Below, piece after piece: positions 27,270-33,893 of a stretch of 64,000 nucleotides of DNA; within the stretch, counting starts at the first letter, position 1, and every line of letters begins with the position of its first letter. Where the stretch lies: assembly GCA_963708425.1 (NCBI GenBank), contig OY970206.1:3286001-3350000 (forward strand), read 5' to 3'. A program made the translations under genes and the position numbers. Below the pieces are notes generated by a model. The model searched no databases. It saw only the letters and a list, made by a program, of their open reading frames with translations, and was not told the origin of the DNA. This DNA comes from JACMNW01 sp963708425. GTDB lineage: Bacteria; Pseudomonadota; Alphaproteobacteria; Rhodobacterales; Rhodobacteraceae.

Positions 27270-27309
27270 ATTGGCCAATAATTGGCGACCCTGCCAATAA
27301 TATTGGCAG
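27270..27309. promoter_or_regulatory. Paired inverted repeats, possible operator upstream of nuoA
   Basis: ATTGGCCAAT at 27270-27279 is a perfect palindrome. CTGCCAAT-AAT-ATTGGCAG at 27291-27309 is a perfect 8-base inverted repeat with a 3-base spacer. Both contain ATTGG/CCAAT half-sites and their centres are about 25 bases apart, near 2.5 helical turns. There is no T-run, so a terminator is unlikely. Binding protein unknown. Confidence 0.45.
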
Positions 27310-27437
27310 CCAAACTGCAGCAGATGTTTGCTATCTCCGCAAACCGTACCAACTCGCTTCATCCCGCACTTGTCCACTACCACGAGGCACCATCGCCAAC
27401 TCCGCCGTCGCAGCCCCGCTTTTCACGCCGCCTTTGG

Positions 27438-27466
27438 TTGACCCCGCATGGGCCCCGGGGTAAACC
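27438..27466 (+). promoter_or_regulatory. Possible sigma-70-like promoter of nuoA
   Basis: TTGACC and TAAACC are separated by 17 bases, about 70 bases before the nuoA start. The -35 fits well, the -10 poorly (3 of 6), so this is tentative. Confidence 0.25.
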
Positions 27467-27521
27467 ATGCGCAACGCAAAAGCGCGCCATGCGTGGCCGC
27501 CGCCCGTATACCGCCTGCGAT

Positions 27522-27536
27522 AGGAGCATTCTCTTG
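27522..27536 (+). promoter_or_regulatory. Ribosome-binding site that fixes a TTG start for nuoA
   Basis: AGGAG at 27522-27526 is followed by 7 bases and then TTG. The codon matches the point where NuoA homologues begin, and no in-frame ATG gives a sensible N-terminus. Confidence 0.75.
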
Positions 27537-27899
27537 GACCATCTTCTGCGTGAGTATCTGCCAATCATCATATTTCTAGCATTGGCGATGGGCCTTGGCC
27601 TCGTACTGTTACTCGCCGCAGTGGTGTTGGCTGTGCGCAATCCGGACCCTGAAAAAGTATCGGCCTACGAATGTGGCTTTAACGCGTTTGACGATGCCCG
27701 GATGAAATTTGATGTGCGCTTCTACCTGGTGTCGATCCTGTTCATCATCTTCGATCTTGAAGTGGCGTTCCTGTTCCCCTGGGCTGTGGCCTTTGGCGAG
27801 ATCAGCATGGCCGCTTTCTGGTCGATGATGCTTTTCTTAGCCGTGCTGACTGTCGGCTTTGCCTATGAATGGAAAAAAGGCGCACTGGAGTGGGAGTGA
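27534..27899 (+). CDS. nuoA: NADH-quinone oxidoreductase subunit A
   Basis: Small membrane subunit of complex I, 121 residues with three helices. The conserved loop KVSAYECGFNAFDDARMKFD (residues ~38-57, with the Cys of the quinone-site loop) and FLVSILFIIFDLEVAFLFPW-like second helix are intact, as is the tail AYEWKKGALEWE. The start is a TTG with a good AGGAG, giving LDHLLREYLPII at the family's normal N-terminus. In relatives nuoB follows at once; here ~900 bases intervene and a second, diverged copy of this gene's 3' end sits right before nuoB. Confidence 0.95.
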   Translation: MDHLLREYLPIIIFLALAMGLGLVLLLAAVVLAVRNPDPEKVSAYECGFNAFDDARMKFDVRFYLVSILFIIFDLEVAFLFPWAVAFGEISMAAFWSMMLFLAVLTVGFAYEWKKGALEWE

Positions 27900-27952
27900 C
27901 GGTAAGCCTTGGCTGGATAGCCCACTAACCGAACGCCACCCAACAGAATAAC

Positions 27953-27994
27953 AAAAAAGGGCTGCACTTCTGGCTTTTGCCACAAGTGCAGCCC
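27953..27994 (-). terminator. Intrinsic terminator of the HdeA-like gene
   Basis: On the minus strand GGGCTGCACTT and AAGTGCAGCCC make a perfect 11-base stem with a 14-base loop, directly followed by six T. It lies 11 bases beyond the stop of the minus-strand gene. On the plus strand the hairpin lacks a T-run, so nuo transcription from nuoA may read through. Confidence 0.85.
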
Positions 27995-28004
27995 CCTCAC
28001 GCTT

Positions 28005-28391
28005 TTACATGGCTGCTTTGGCCGCATCCATCACTGTGCCATCCGGCGCCGCTGCGCAAGCGTCTGTCAGCTTTGCCATTGATGCTTCTGCTGCGGTGGT
28101 TGCCGCAGTCTTTTCCTCTTCCGTCATTGCCGCCATTGCCGCGTCCATCTCCGCCATCTTGGCGGTTTTTTCTTCGGGCGTCATTGCCATAGCTGCCGCC
28201 TGCTCTTCTTCGGTCATGGCCATTATCGCGTCCATTTGCATGGTTGCGGTCATCATGGCCGCGCTATCCATTGCCGTATAGTCGGCGCAGGTCATCGCCA
28301 TCGGATCAACCGCGTGGGATTCCGCAAAGGCCGGAGCGACAGCAGCTACGACAAGCCCGCTGGCCGCTATCATTTTGATGAAAGTGTTCAT
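28005..28391 (-). CDS. Met-rich periplasmic HdeA-like protein inside the nuo cluster
   Basis: A 128-residue protein with a signal peptide (MNTFIKMIAASGLVVAAVAPAFA). The mature part has two cysteines, in MTCADYTAMD near the N-terminus and in LTDACAAAPDGTVMDAAKAAM at the C-terminus, the layout of acid-stress chaperones of the HdeA type. Between them are repeats of the form MTEEE/MTPEEK and 18 of ~105 mature residues are methionine. It is strongly acidic and alanine-rich, probably helical. Start is supported by GGAA upstream and by the signal. It is antisense to the otherwise unidirectional nuo cluster and has its own terminator, so it is a separate unit. HdeA kinship is inferred from pattern only. 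Confidence 0.75.
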   Translation of the reverse strand: MNTFIKMIAASGLVVAAVAPAFAESHAVDPMAMTCADYTAMDSAAMMTATMQMDAIMAMTEEEQAAAMAMTPEEKTAKMAEMDAAMAAMTEEEKTAATTAAEASMAKLTDACAAAPDGTVMDAAKAAM

Positions 28392-28758
28392 ATCAGGTGT
28401 TCCTTGCTGAAAATGCCGCACAGCGCGACAATGAATTAACACATGCGCCGACAGACAGTTCCAAACACGGTTGTGTGGGCGGCCAAACACCGCCAACCCC
28501 ATTGGGGAATTCCGCTGATTGGCATCTTCTCGGCAAGACCCGCGCGCTGGAGCAAAGAAACTAAGACGCGGCCACACCTCACAATATGCCGCATCTGCGG
28601 CGCTTGGCTTGGTTGACCCTGACGGGGGGTAGGGGTATTGAGCTACAAGATGTGTTTGCCGGTTACGCTTCGGCGTGCCGAATGGCGCAAAAAAGGGACT
28701 TCGCGTTAGACGATCGTGTTCAGAACGACCTGCGTTTTGTTTCACAATACTTGGTTCT
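28392..28758. other. Gene-free stretch between HdeA-like gene and nuoB
   Basis: About 370 bases hold no convincing gene. A 60-codon frame on the plus strand (28586-28768) has no recognisable product. The stretch should contain the promoter of the minus-strand gene and possibly an internal promoter for nuoB onwards. Confidence 0.55.
28613..28641 (+). promoter_or_regulatory. Possible internal promoter for nuoB onwards
   Basis: TTGACC, 17 bases of G-rich spacer, then TATTGA, about 170 bases before nuoB. Five of six bases fit at -35 and three of six at -10. Such a promoter would restore nuo transcription past the inserted segment, but this is a weak match. Confidence 0.25.
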
Positions 28759-28818
28759 GCCGCGTTGACGTTCGGCTATGCCGATGAATGGAAGAAGGGT
28801 GCAAGCGAATGGCCGTGA
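28759..28818 (+). pseudogene. Diverged duplicate of the nuoA 3' end
   Basis: This stretch reads AALTFGYADEWKKGASEWP-stop and aligns without gaps to the true NuoA tail AVLTVGFAYEWKKGALEWE-stop: 13 of 19 residues and about 45 of 60 bases agree. Its TGA overlaps an ATG of nuoB (TGATG), which is how nuoA and nuoB normally join. No further nuoA sequence lies upstream, so it is a scar or relic and not a gene. Confidence 0.82.
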
Positions 28819-29342
28819 TGGCAGGGAACAACACCGCCGCAGCCGATATGGATGTGGCCACCAGCGCACTGAACCGGGAATTGCAGGACAAGGGTTTCCT
28901 GCTGACCTCGACTGAAGACATCATCAACTGGGCCCGCATCGGATCATTGCACTGGATGACCTTCGGCCTTGCCTGTTGCGCCGTTGAAATGATCCATACC
29001 TCAATGCCACGCTATGATCTGGAACGCTTTGGCACTGCACCGCGCGCCAGCCCGCGCCAATCTGACCTGATGATCGTGGCGGGTACGCTGACCAACAAGA
29101 TGGCCCCCGCCCTGCGCAAGGTTTATGACCAGATGCCAGAGCCGCGCTATGTCATCTCGATGGGGTCGTGCGCCAATGGCGGCGGCTATTATCACTACAG
29201 CTATTCCGTGGTGCGCGGCTGTGATCGCATCGTGCCGGTAGACATTTACGTGCCAGGCTGCCCGCCCACTGCCGAAGCACTGCTCTACGGCATCCTGCAA
29301 TTGCAGCGAAAAATTCGCCGCACCGGCACCATTACACGGTAG
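28809..29342 (+). CDS. nuoB: NADH-quinone oxidoreductase subunit B
   Basis: Peripheral-arm subunit that holds cluster N2, the last iron-sulfur centre before ubiquinone. The chain has the CC pair in FGLACCAVEM, a third Cys in GSCANGGGYYHY and the fourth in VPGCPPTAEALLYG. About 177 residues, as usual. The start at MAVMAGNN has AAGGG 8-9 bases upstream; an ATG 9 bases later, overlapping the stop of the duplicated nuoA tail, is the alternative. Confidence 0.95.
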   Translation: MAVMAGNNTAAADMDVATSALNRELQDKGFLLTSTEDIINWARIGSLHWMTFGLACCAVEMIHTSMPRYDLERFGTAPRASPRQSDLMIVAGTLTNKMAPALRKVYDQMPEPRYVISMGSCANGGGYYHYSYSVVRGCDRIVPVDIYVPGCPPTAEALLYGILQLQRKIRRTGTITR

Positions 29343-29352
29343 GGGGCGATAA

Positions 29353-29958
29353 ATGTCTGACGCATTGGTTGAACTTGGCGCATATCTTGGGGCAAAACGC
29401 CCCGGTGCTGTGCTGTCCGCCACCGTAACCCACGGTGAGCTGACGATTGGCGTGCCGCTATCGAAACTGGAAGGTCTGGTCGAATTTCTGAAATCCGACG
29501 CGACCTGCCGCTTTACCACACTGGTTGATATAACGGCGATAGATCACCCCGAACGCGCTGCGCGGTTTGACGTGGTTTACCACTTCCTGTCGATGTACAA
29601 AAACCATCGTATCCGCCTGAAAGTTGCGATGCGCGCCGATGAGATGGTGCCTTCGATCCACGCCATCCACCCTTCCGCCAACTGGTTTGAGCGTGAAGTG
29701 TTCGACATGTTCGGCATTCTGTTTTCCGGTCACCCCGACCTGCGCCGTATCCTGACCGATTACGGCTTTCGCGGGCATCCGCTGCGCAAGGACTTCCCGA
29801 CCACCGGCTATACCGAAGTGCGCTATGACGACGTGCAAAAGCGCGTCGTCTACGAACCGGTTTCGCTGGTACAAGAATACCGTCAGTTCGATTTTATGAG
29901 CCCATGGGAAGGGGCGACCTACATCCTTCCGGGCGATGACAAGGCAGGGGCAAAATGA
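29353..29958 (+). CDS. nuoC: NADH-quinone oxidoreductase subunit C
   Basis: The 30-kDa subunit of the connecting module, 201 residues. The signature VFDMFGILFSGHPDLRRILT and DYGFRGHPLRKDFP lies near residues 115-155, followed by YDDVQKRVVYEPVSLVQEYR. It has no cofactor; it supports NuoB and NuoD near the quinone site. NuoC and NuoD are separate here, unlike the fused E. coli form. Its stop overlaps the nuoD start (ATGA). Confidence 0.96.
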   Translation: MSDALVELGAYLGAKRPGAVLSATVTHGELTIGVPLSKLEGLVEFLKSDATCRFTTLVDITAIDHPERAARFDVVYHFLSMYKNHRIRLKVAMRADEMVPSIHAIHPSANWFEREVFDMFGILFSGHPDLRRILTDYGFRGHPLRKDFPTTGYTEVRYDDVQKRVVYEPVSLVQEYRQFDFMSPWEGATYILPGDDKAGAK

Positions 29959-31193
29959 TGGACGGTGACATCCGGCGCAACACCTATGACGACGGCTCGC
30001 AAGACGTCCTTAGCGGCGAGCAGCAGATCCGCAATTTCAACATCAACTTCGGCCCACAACACCCTGCTGCACATGGTGTTTTGCGTCTGGTTCTGGAGCT
30101 GGACGGAGAGATTGTCGAACGCTGCGATCCGCATATCGGCCTGCTGCACCGTGGCACCGAAAAGCTGATGGAAAGCCGCACCTATCTGCAAAACCTGCCC
30201 TATTTCGACCGGCTGGATTACGTGGCCCCGATGAACCAGGAACATGCCTGGTGTCTGGCCATCGAACGGCTGACCGGCACTGTTGTGCCACGCCGTGCCA
30301 GCCTGATCCGGGTACTGTTCTGCGAAATAGGCCGCGTGCTGAATCACATCCTGAACGTCACCACGCAGGCGCTGGACGTCGGCGCGCTGACCCCGCCGCT
30401 GTGGGGGTTTGAAGAACGCGAAAAGCTGATGGTGTTCTATGAACGCGCCAGTGGCGCACGCCTTCACGCCGCCTATTTCCGCCCCGGCGGCGTGCATCAG
30501 GATCTGACCCCGCAACTGATCGACGATATTGATCAATGGGCGGTCGAATTCCCCCGCGTGCTGGATGATATCGACGGCCTGCTGACCGAAAACCGCATCT
30601 TCAAACAGCGCAACGCCGATATCGGCGTGGTGACGGAAGAGGATATCCAGAAATGGGGTTTTTCCGGCGTCATGGTGCGCGGGTCGGGTCTTGCATGGGA
30701 TTTGCGTCGGGCGCAACCCTATGAATGCTATGATGAATTTGATTTCAAAATCCCGGTCGGCATCAACGGCGATTGCTATGATCGCTACCTGTGCCGCATG
30801 GCCGAAATGCGCGAAAGCACCTCGATCATCCGACAGGCCATTGCCAAACTGCGGGTTGAACCCGGCGATATCCTGTCGCGCGGCAAAGTAACGCCTCCCA
30901 ACCGGGCCGAAATGAAAACCTCGATGGAAGCCCTGATCCACCACTTCAAACTCTACACCGAAGGCTTCCACGTCCCCGCCGGCGAAATCTACGCCGCCGT
31001 CGAGGCCCCCAAAGGCGAATTCGGCGTCTATCTGGTGGCCGACGGCACCAACAAACCCTACCGCGCCAAAATCCGAGCGCCGGGGTTTTTGCACTTGCAG
31101 GCGATGGATTACATCGCCAAGGGCCACCAGCTGGCCGACGTCGCCGCAATTATTGGGACAATGGATGTGGTGTTCGGGGAGATTGACCGGTGA
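29955..31193 (+). CDS. nuoD: NADH-quinone oxidoreductase subunit D
   Basis: The 49-kDa subunit, 412 residues, derived from the hydrogenase large subunit and forming most of the quinone pocket. HPAAHGVLRL (His of the quinone site), GLLHRGTEKLMESR and the tyrosine-bearing YFDRLDYVAPMNQEHAW follow in order; the C-terminus DVVFGEIDR is typical. An ATGA overlap joins it to nuoC, and a GTG start for the next orphan gene overlaps its stop. Confidence 0.97.
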   Translation: MMDGDIRRNTYDDGSQDVLSGEQQIRNFNINFGPQHPAAHGVLRLVLELDGEIVERCDPHIGLLHRGTEKLMESRTYLQNLPYFDRLDYVAPMNQEHAWCLAIERLTGTVVPRRASLIRVLFCEIGRVLNHILNVTTQALDVGALTPPLWGFEEREKLMVFYERASGARLHAAYFRPGGVHQDLTPQLIDDIDQWAVEFPRVLDDIDGLLTENRIFKQRNADIGVVTEEDIQKWGFSGVMVRGSGLAWDLRRAQPYECYDEFDFKIPVGINGDCYDRYLCRMAEMRESTSIIRQAIAKLRVEPGDILSRGKVTPPNRAEMKTSMEALIHHFKLYTEGFHVPAGEIYAAVEAPKGEFGVYLVADGTNKPYRAKIRAPGFLHLQAMDYIAKGHQLADVAAIIGTMDVVFGEIDR

Positions 31194-31630
31194 GTGAAAT
31201 CCAACTGAAGACCAAAGGATACACCGACTACGTTAAGTCAGTGGGATATATTGCCAGCGCGGCTGGTGGGATATTTCTCGCCGGTGCGATTGTCGGACCA
31301 AAGGTATTAGCGATGTTTGGTGCACCTGATACGATCTCTTCGCTGAGCGATCGCGTCGACGCCATGCAGGCAGCCATCTCCGACAAAAAAAACTGGAAGA
31401 TCACTTCCGTGTCGTTCAATGAGGCTACGGAAGTTATAGAACTATCCCGCGATGCACAGTTCTGCGCGTTATCACGCGTTGACGACGATACTGCAAAGGG
31501 ATCATGCATGGTTTTTGATGATCGCGGCATCTGGAAAATGCAGTCGGGGGGAAGTGGAGGCGACAATGCTTGTTCAGCGGTATGTTTCACCGTGAACATA
31601 CCCGAGACCGCAGCACAACAAAACCAATAG
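31190..31630 (+). CDS. Single-helix membrane protein of unknown function within nuo cluster
   Basis: A 146-residue protein I do not recognise. A hydrophobic helix at residues 17-40 (SVGYIASAAGGIFLAGAIVG) would anchor it, and the rest is a small soluble domain with four cysteines (AQFCALSRV, KGSCMVFDD, DNACSAVCF), probably outside the cytoplasm and disulphide-bonded. It begins at a GTG overlapping the nuoD stop (GTGA), so translation is coupled to nuoD. Base composition looks less GC-rich than its neighbours, suggesting later arrival. Any link to complex I assembly is only positional. Confidence 0.7.
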   Translation: MSEIQLKTKGYTDYVKSVGYIASAAGGIFLAGAIVGPKVLAMFGAPDTISSLSDRVDAMQAAISDKKNWKITSVSFNEATEVIELSRDAQFCALSRVDDDTAKGSCMVFDDRGIWKMQSGGSGGDNACSAVCFTVNIPETAAQQNQ

Positions 31631-31647
31631 ACCTTGGGGAACAATTA

Positions 31648-32802
31648 ATGCTACGCCGCCTGCACCCCGTCCAACCCGCCTCTTTCGCCTTCACCCCGGC
31701 AAACCTTGCCTGGGCGAATGGCCAAATCTCCAAATACCCCGCGGGCCGTCAGGCCTCTGCCATCATCCCGCTGCTGTGGCGCGCGCAGGAGCAGGAAGGT
31801 TGGCTTAGCCGCCCCGCCATCGAACATGTCGCCGATATGCTCGACCTCGCCTATATCCGGGCGCTGGAAGTGGCGACGTTTTACTTCATGTTCCAACTGC
31901 AACCTGTTGGTTCTATAGCGCATATCCAGATCTGCGGCACGACGTCCTGCATGATCTGCGGCGCGGAAGATCTTGTCGCGGTCTGCAAAGACCTGATCAA
32001 TCCCAAAGCCCACGCCCTGTCCGCCGATGGCAAATTCAGCTGGGAAGAGGTCGAATGTCTGGGTGCCTGCGCCAACGCGCCAATGGCCCAGATCGGCAAG
32101 GATTACTATGAAGACCTGACACCTGCCAAACTCCGCGACCTGATCGCACGGTTTTCCAAGGGGGAAGTTCCAGTGCCAGGCTCGCAAAACGGTCGCTATG
32201 CGGCAGAGCCTCTCAGTGGCCTCACCAGCCTGAAAACCGGTGACTCTGGCCGCAAGCAATACAACGCCTCGGTGCAGGCGGCGGTCGATCTTGGCGATAC
32301 CGTCAAACGCATTGACGGCAGCGAAGTGCGGCTGACGATGCCATGGTTGGGCAAAGCCGTGCCACCTGTTGCCAAAGCCCGCGGTGCTACAAAAGAACCA
32401 AAGCCCGGCCAGGGGCTGCCCGCCGATGCGTCGGGCGTCACGGTGCAAGAGGCCCCCGCGCGGTCCAAGGGCAAGCCCAAGGCCGATGGCAACGCCGCCA
32501 ACGCAACTCCGCTGGCAACGCCAGAGGTGAAAGCCCCAGCGATGACTGTGCAATCCAAACCCAAAGCGTTGAAATCGGCGCGTGGCGGCAAGCCAGATGA
32601 TTTGAAGATCATCATCGGCATTGGCCCAAAGCTGGAAATTCTGTGCCACAAGCTTGGCTTCTTCCACTTTGATCAACTGGCCGCTTGGACGGATGCAGAA
32701 ATTGCGTGGGTCGATGACAATCTGGAAGGTTTCAAAGGCCGCGTCACGCGCGACAAATGGGTTGAACAGGCCCGCGCGCTGGCCGCTGGCAACACGCCGT
32801 GA
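31648..32802 (+). CDS. nuoE: NADH-quinone oxidoreductase subunit E with C-terminal extension
   Basis: The 24-kDa subunit that carries [2Fe-2S] cluster N1a. The thioredoxin-like core (residues 1-180) has CGTTSCMICG and ECLGACANAP with the four cluster cysteines. At 384 residues it is about twice the E. coli length: a Lys/Ala/Pro-rich linker (about 240-310) leads to a C-terminal helix-hairpin-helix-like domain DDLKIIIGIGPKLEILCHKLG near residue 317. Long NuoE forms are known in Rhodobacter. The same domain recurs in the next gene. Start chosen by GGGGA and the family N-terminus. Confidence 0.93.
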   Translation: MLRRLHPVQPASFAFTPANLAWANGQISKYPAGRQASAIIPLLWRAQEQEGWLSRPAIEHVADMLDLAYIRALEVATFYFMFQLQPVGSIAHIQICGTTSCMICGAEDLVAVCKDLINPKAHALSADGKFSWEEVECLGACANAPMAQIGKDYYEDLTPAKLRDLIARFSKGEVPVPGSQNGRYAAEPLSGLTSLKTGDSGRKQYNASVQAAVDLGDTVKRIDGSEVRLTMPWLGKAVPPVAKARGATKEPKPGQGLPADASGVTVQEAPARSKGKPKADGNAANATPLATPEVKAPAMTVQSKPKALKSARGGKPDDLKIIIGIGPKLEILCHKLGFFHFDQLAAWTDAEIAWVDDNLEGFKGRVTRDKWVEQARALAAGNTP

Positions 32803-32889
32803 CGACGGGAATGATATGACGGAACAGACGTGCCAATTGTAGAGTAACAAGGCCCCCAACAAAGTGGGTCAGACAGGGAGACGGGACTG

Positions 32890-33648
32890 ATGAAACAATC
32901 TGACATGAAGCGTGCCCCATCACTCGGCGGCTGGGTCATCGCTGCGGCGGCTGGATTGGTCGCAGCGGGGGTGGCCTATGTTGTGGGCGATTTCGACTTC
33001 ACGCCATCGGCCTTTATCGGACTTGTGGTGTTTCTGGTGGTTGGCCTGATCTTGGGCATGTACTGGGGTCCGCAGGTTGCGACTGCGCCGAAACCTACCG
33101 CAGTGTCCGCGCCCACACCCGCCCCAATCGCCGAACCCGTTGCCGCCACACCCGCTGTTACCGCCCCGACGATGGCCGCCCCCGCAAAGGCAGCACCCGC
33201 TGCCACCTCGGTGTCTGGCCCGGCAGCCATGTTCACCTCCACACCCCCAGCAGCTGCGGCTCCGGCAAAGCCTGCCCGCACGGCAAAGCCGAAAGCTGCC
33301 GCCAAGCCCGCTGCCAAGGCTGCCGCGAAACCTGCCGCTCCGAAGGCCCCAAAGGTGAAAAAGCCGGCAGGCCCGGTTCGCCTGACCGCGCCACGCAAAG
33401 GCAAAGCCGACGACCTGAAGGAAATCGAAGGCATCGGACCGGCATTGGAAAAACTCTGTAATTCAATGGGCTTCTATCACTTTGATCAGATCGCCAGTTG
33501 GTCTGATGCGGATATCGCTTTGGTCGATGCCGAGATGAAAACCTTCAAAGGCCGCATCGCGCGCGACAAATGGGTTGACCAATCAAAAATCATCGTGACC
33601 GAAGGGCTGGAAGCCTTCCGTATTCGCGCCAAAACCAACGACTACTAG
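32890..33648 (+). CDS. Membrane-anchored protein with NuoE-like C-terminal helical domain
   Basis: A 252-residue protein with two N-terminal hydrophobic helices (about 12-33 and 39-60), a long Ala/Pro/Lys-rich disordered linker (62-165), and a C-terminal domain beginning DDLKEIEGIGPALEKLCNSMG near residue 174. That domain is about 60 percent identical over 62 residues to the extra domain of NuoE just upstream. It resembles helix-hairpin-helix folds seen in DNA-binding proteins, but no DNA role is shown. Similar genes sit between nuoE and nuoF in relatives, so a role in assembling or tethering the NADH module is possible. Confidence 0.78.
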   Translation: MKQSDMKRAPSLGGWVIAAAAGLVAAGVAYVVGDFDFTPSAFIGLVVFLVVGLILGMYWGPQVATAPKPTAVSAPTPAPIAEPVAATPAVTAPTMAAPAKAAPAATSVSGPAAMFTSTPPAAAAPAKPARTAKPKAAAKPAAKAAAKPAAPKAPKVKKPAGPVRLTAPRKGKADDLKEIEGIGPALEKLCNSMGFYHFDQIASWSDADIALVDAEMKTFKGRIARDKWVDQSKIIVTEGLEAFRIRAKTNDY

Positions 33649-33655
33649 GCCCTAG

Positions 33656-33883
33656 ATGCAGCGCCCCGATCCTGACCAGACCCATCAGACCGCTTCGCAA
33701 GTTCGCCTCGTGGCACTTGTGATTGCGGGCACGATGATCTTGTGGATGGGGGCGCAATGGCTCGGTGCGAAAATGGGCTGGGAAGCGCGGTTTGCCTTTC
33801 TGGCCGATCTGTCCGCCTTGGCCGGCTTTACCTGGGCGCTACTTGTGACCTACCGGATTTGGCGGCGACGCCAGAAAACTTAA
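33656..33883 (+). CDS. DUF5337-type two-helix membrane protein
   Basis: A 75-residue protein with two hydrophobic helices (about 17-37 and 46-66) separated by a short loop and ending in RIWRRRQKT. Small proteins of this kind, grouped as DUF5337, occur in the nuo cluster of Rhodobacterales. It starts 8 bases after the previous gene and ends 11 bases before nuoF, so it is surely co-transcribed. Function unknown. Confidence 0.72.
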   Translation: MQRPDPDQTHQTASQVRLVALVIAGTMILWMGAQWLGAKMGWEARFAFLADLSALAGFTWALLVTYRIWRRRQKT

Positions 33884-33893
33884 GGACTTCGCG

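Larger units (their letters stand above)
27073..27533. other. Upstream region of the nuo locus
   Basis: No gene is visible in these ~460 bases. The left part (27075-27240) is unusually AT-rich for the window. The middle holds two close inverted repeats, and the last 100 bases hold a possible promoter and the nuoA ribosome-binding site. The frame open through the right part is not a plausible N-terminal extension of NuoA. Confidence 0.6.

Noticed and set aside
28669..28699. Possible third, more decayed copy of the nuoA tail (TTCGGC..GCCGAATGG..AAAAAAGGG)
   Set aside because: It needs several gaps and a different frame, so it is not distinguishable from chance.
28586..28768. 60-codon plus-strand frame before nuoB
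   Set aside because: No ribosome-binding site or family likeness; it runs into the duplicated nuoA tail out of frame.
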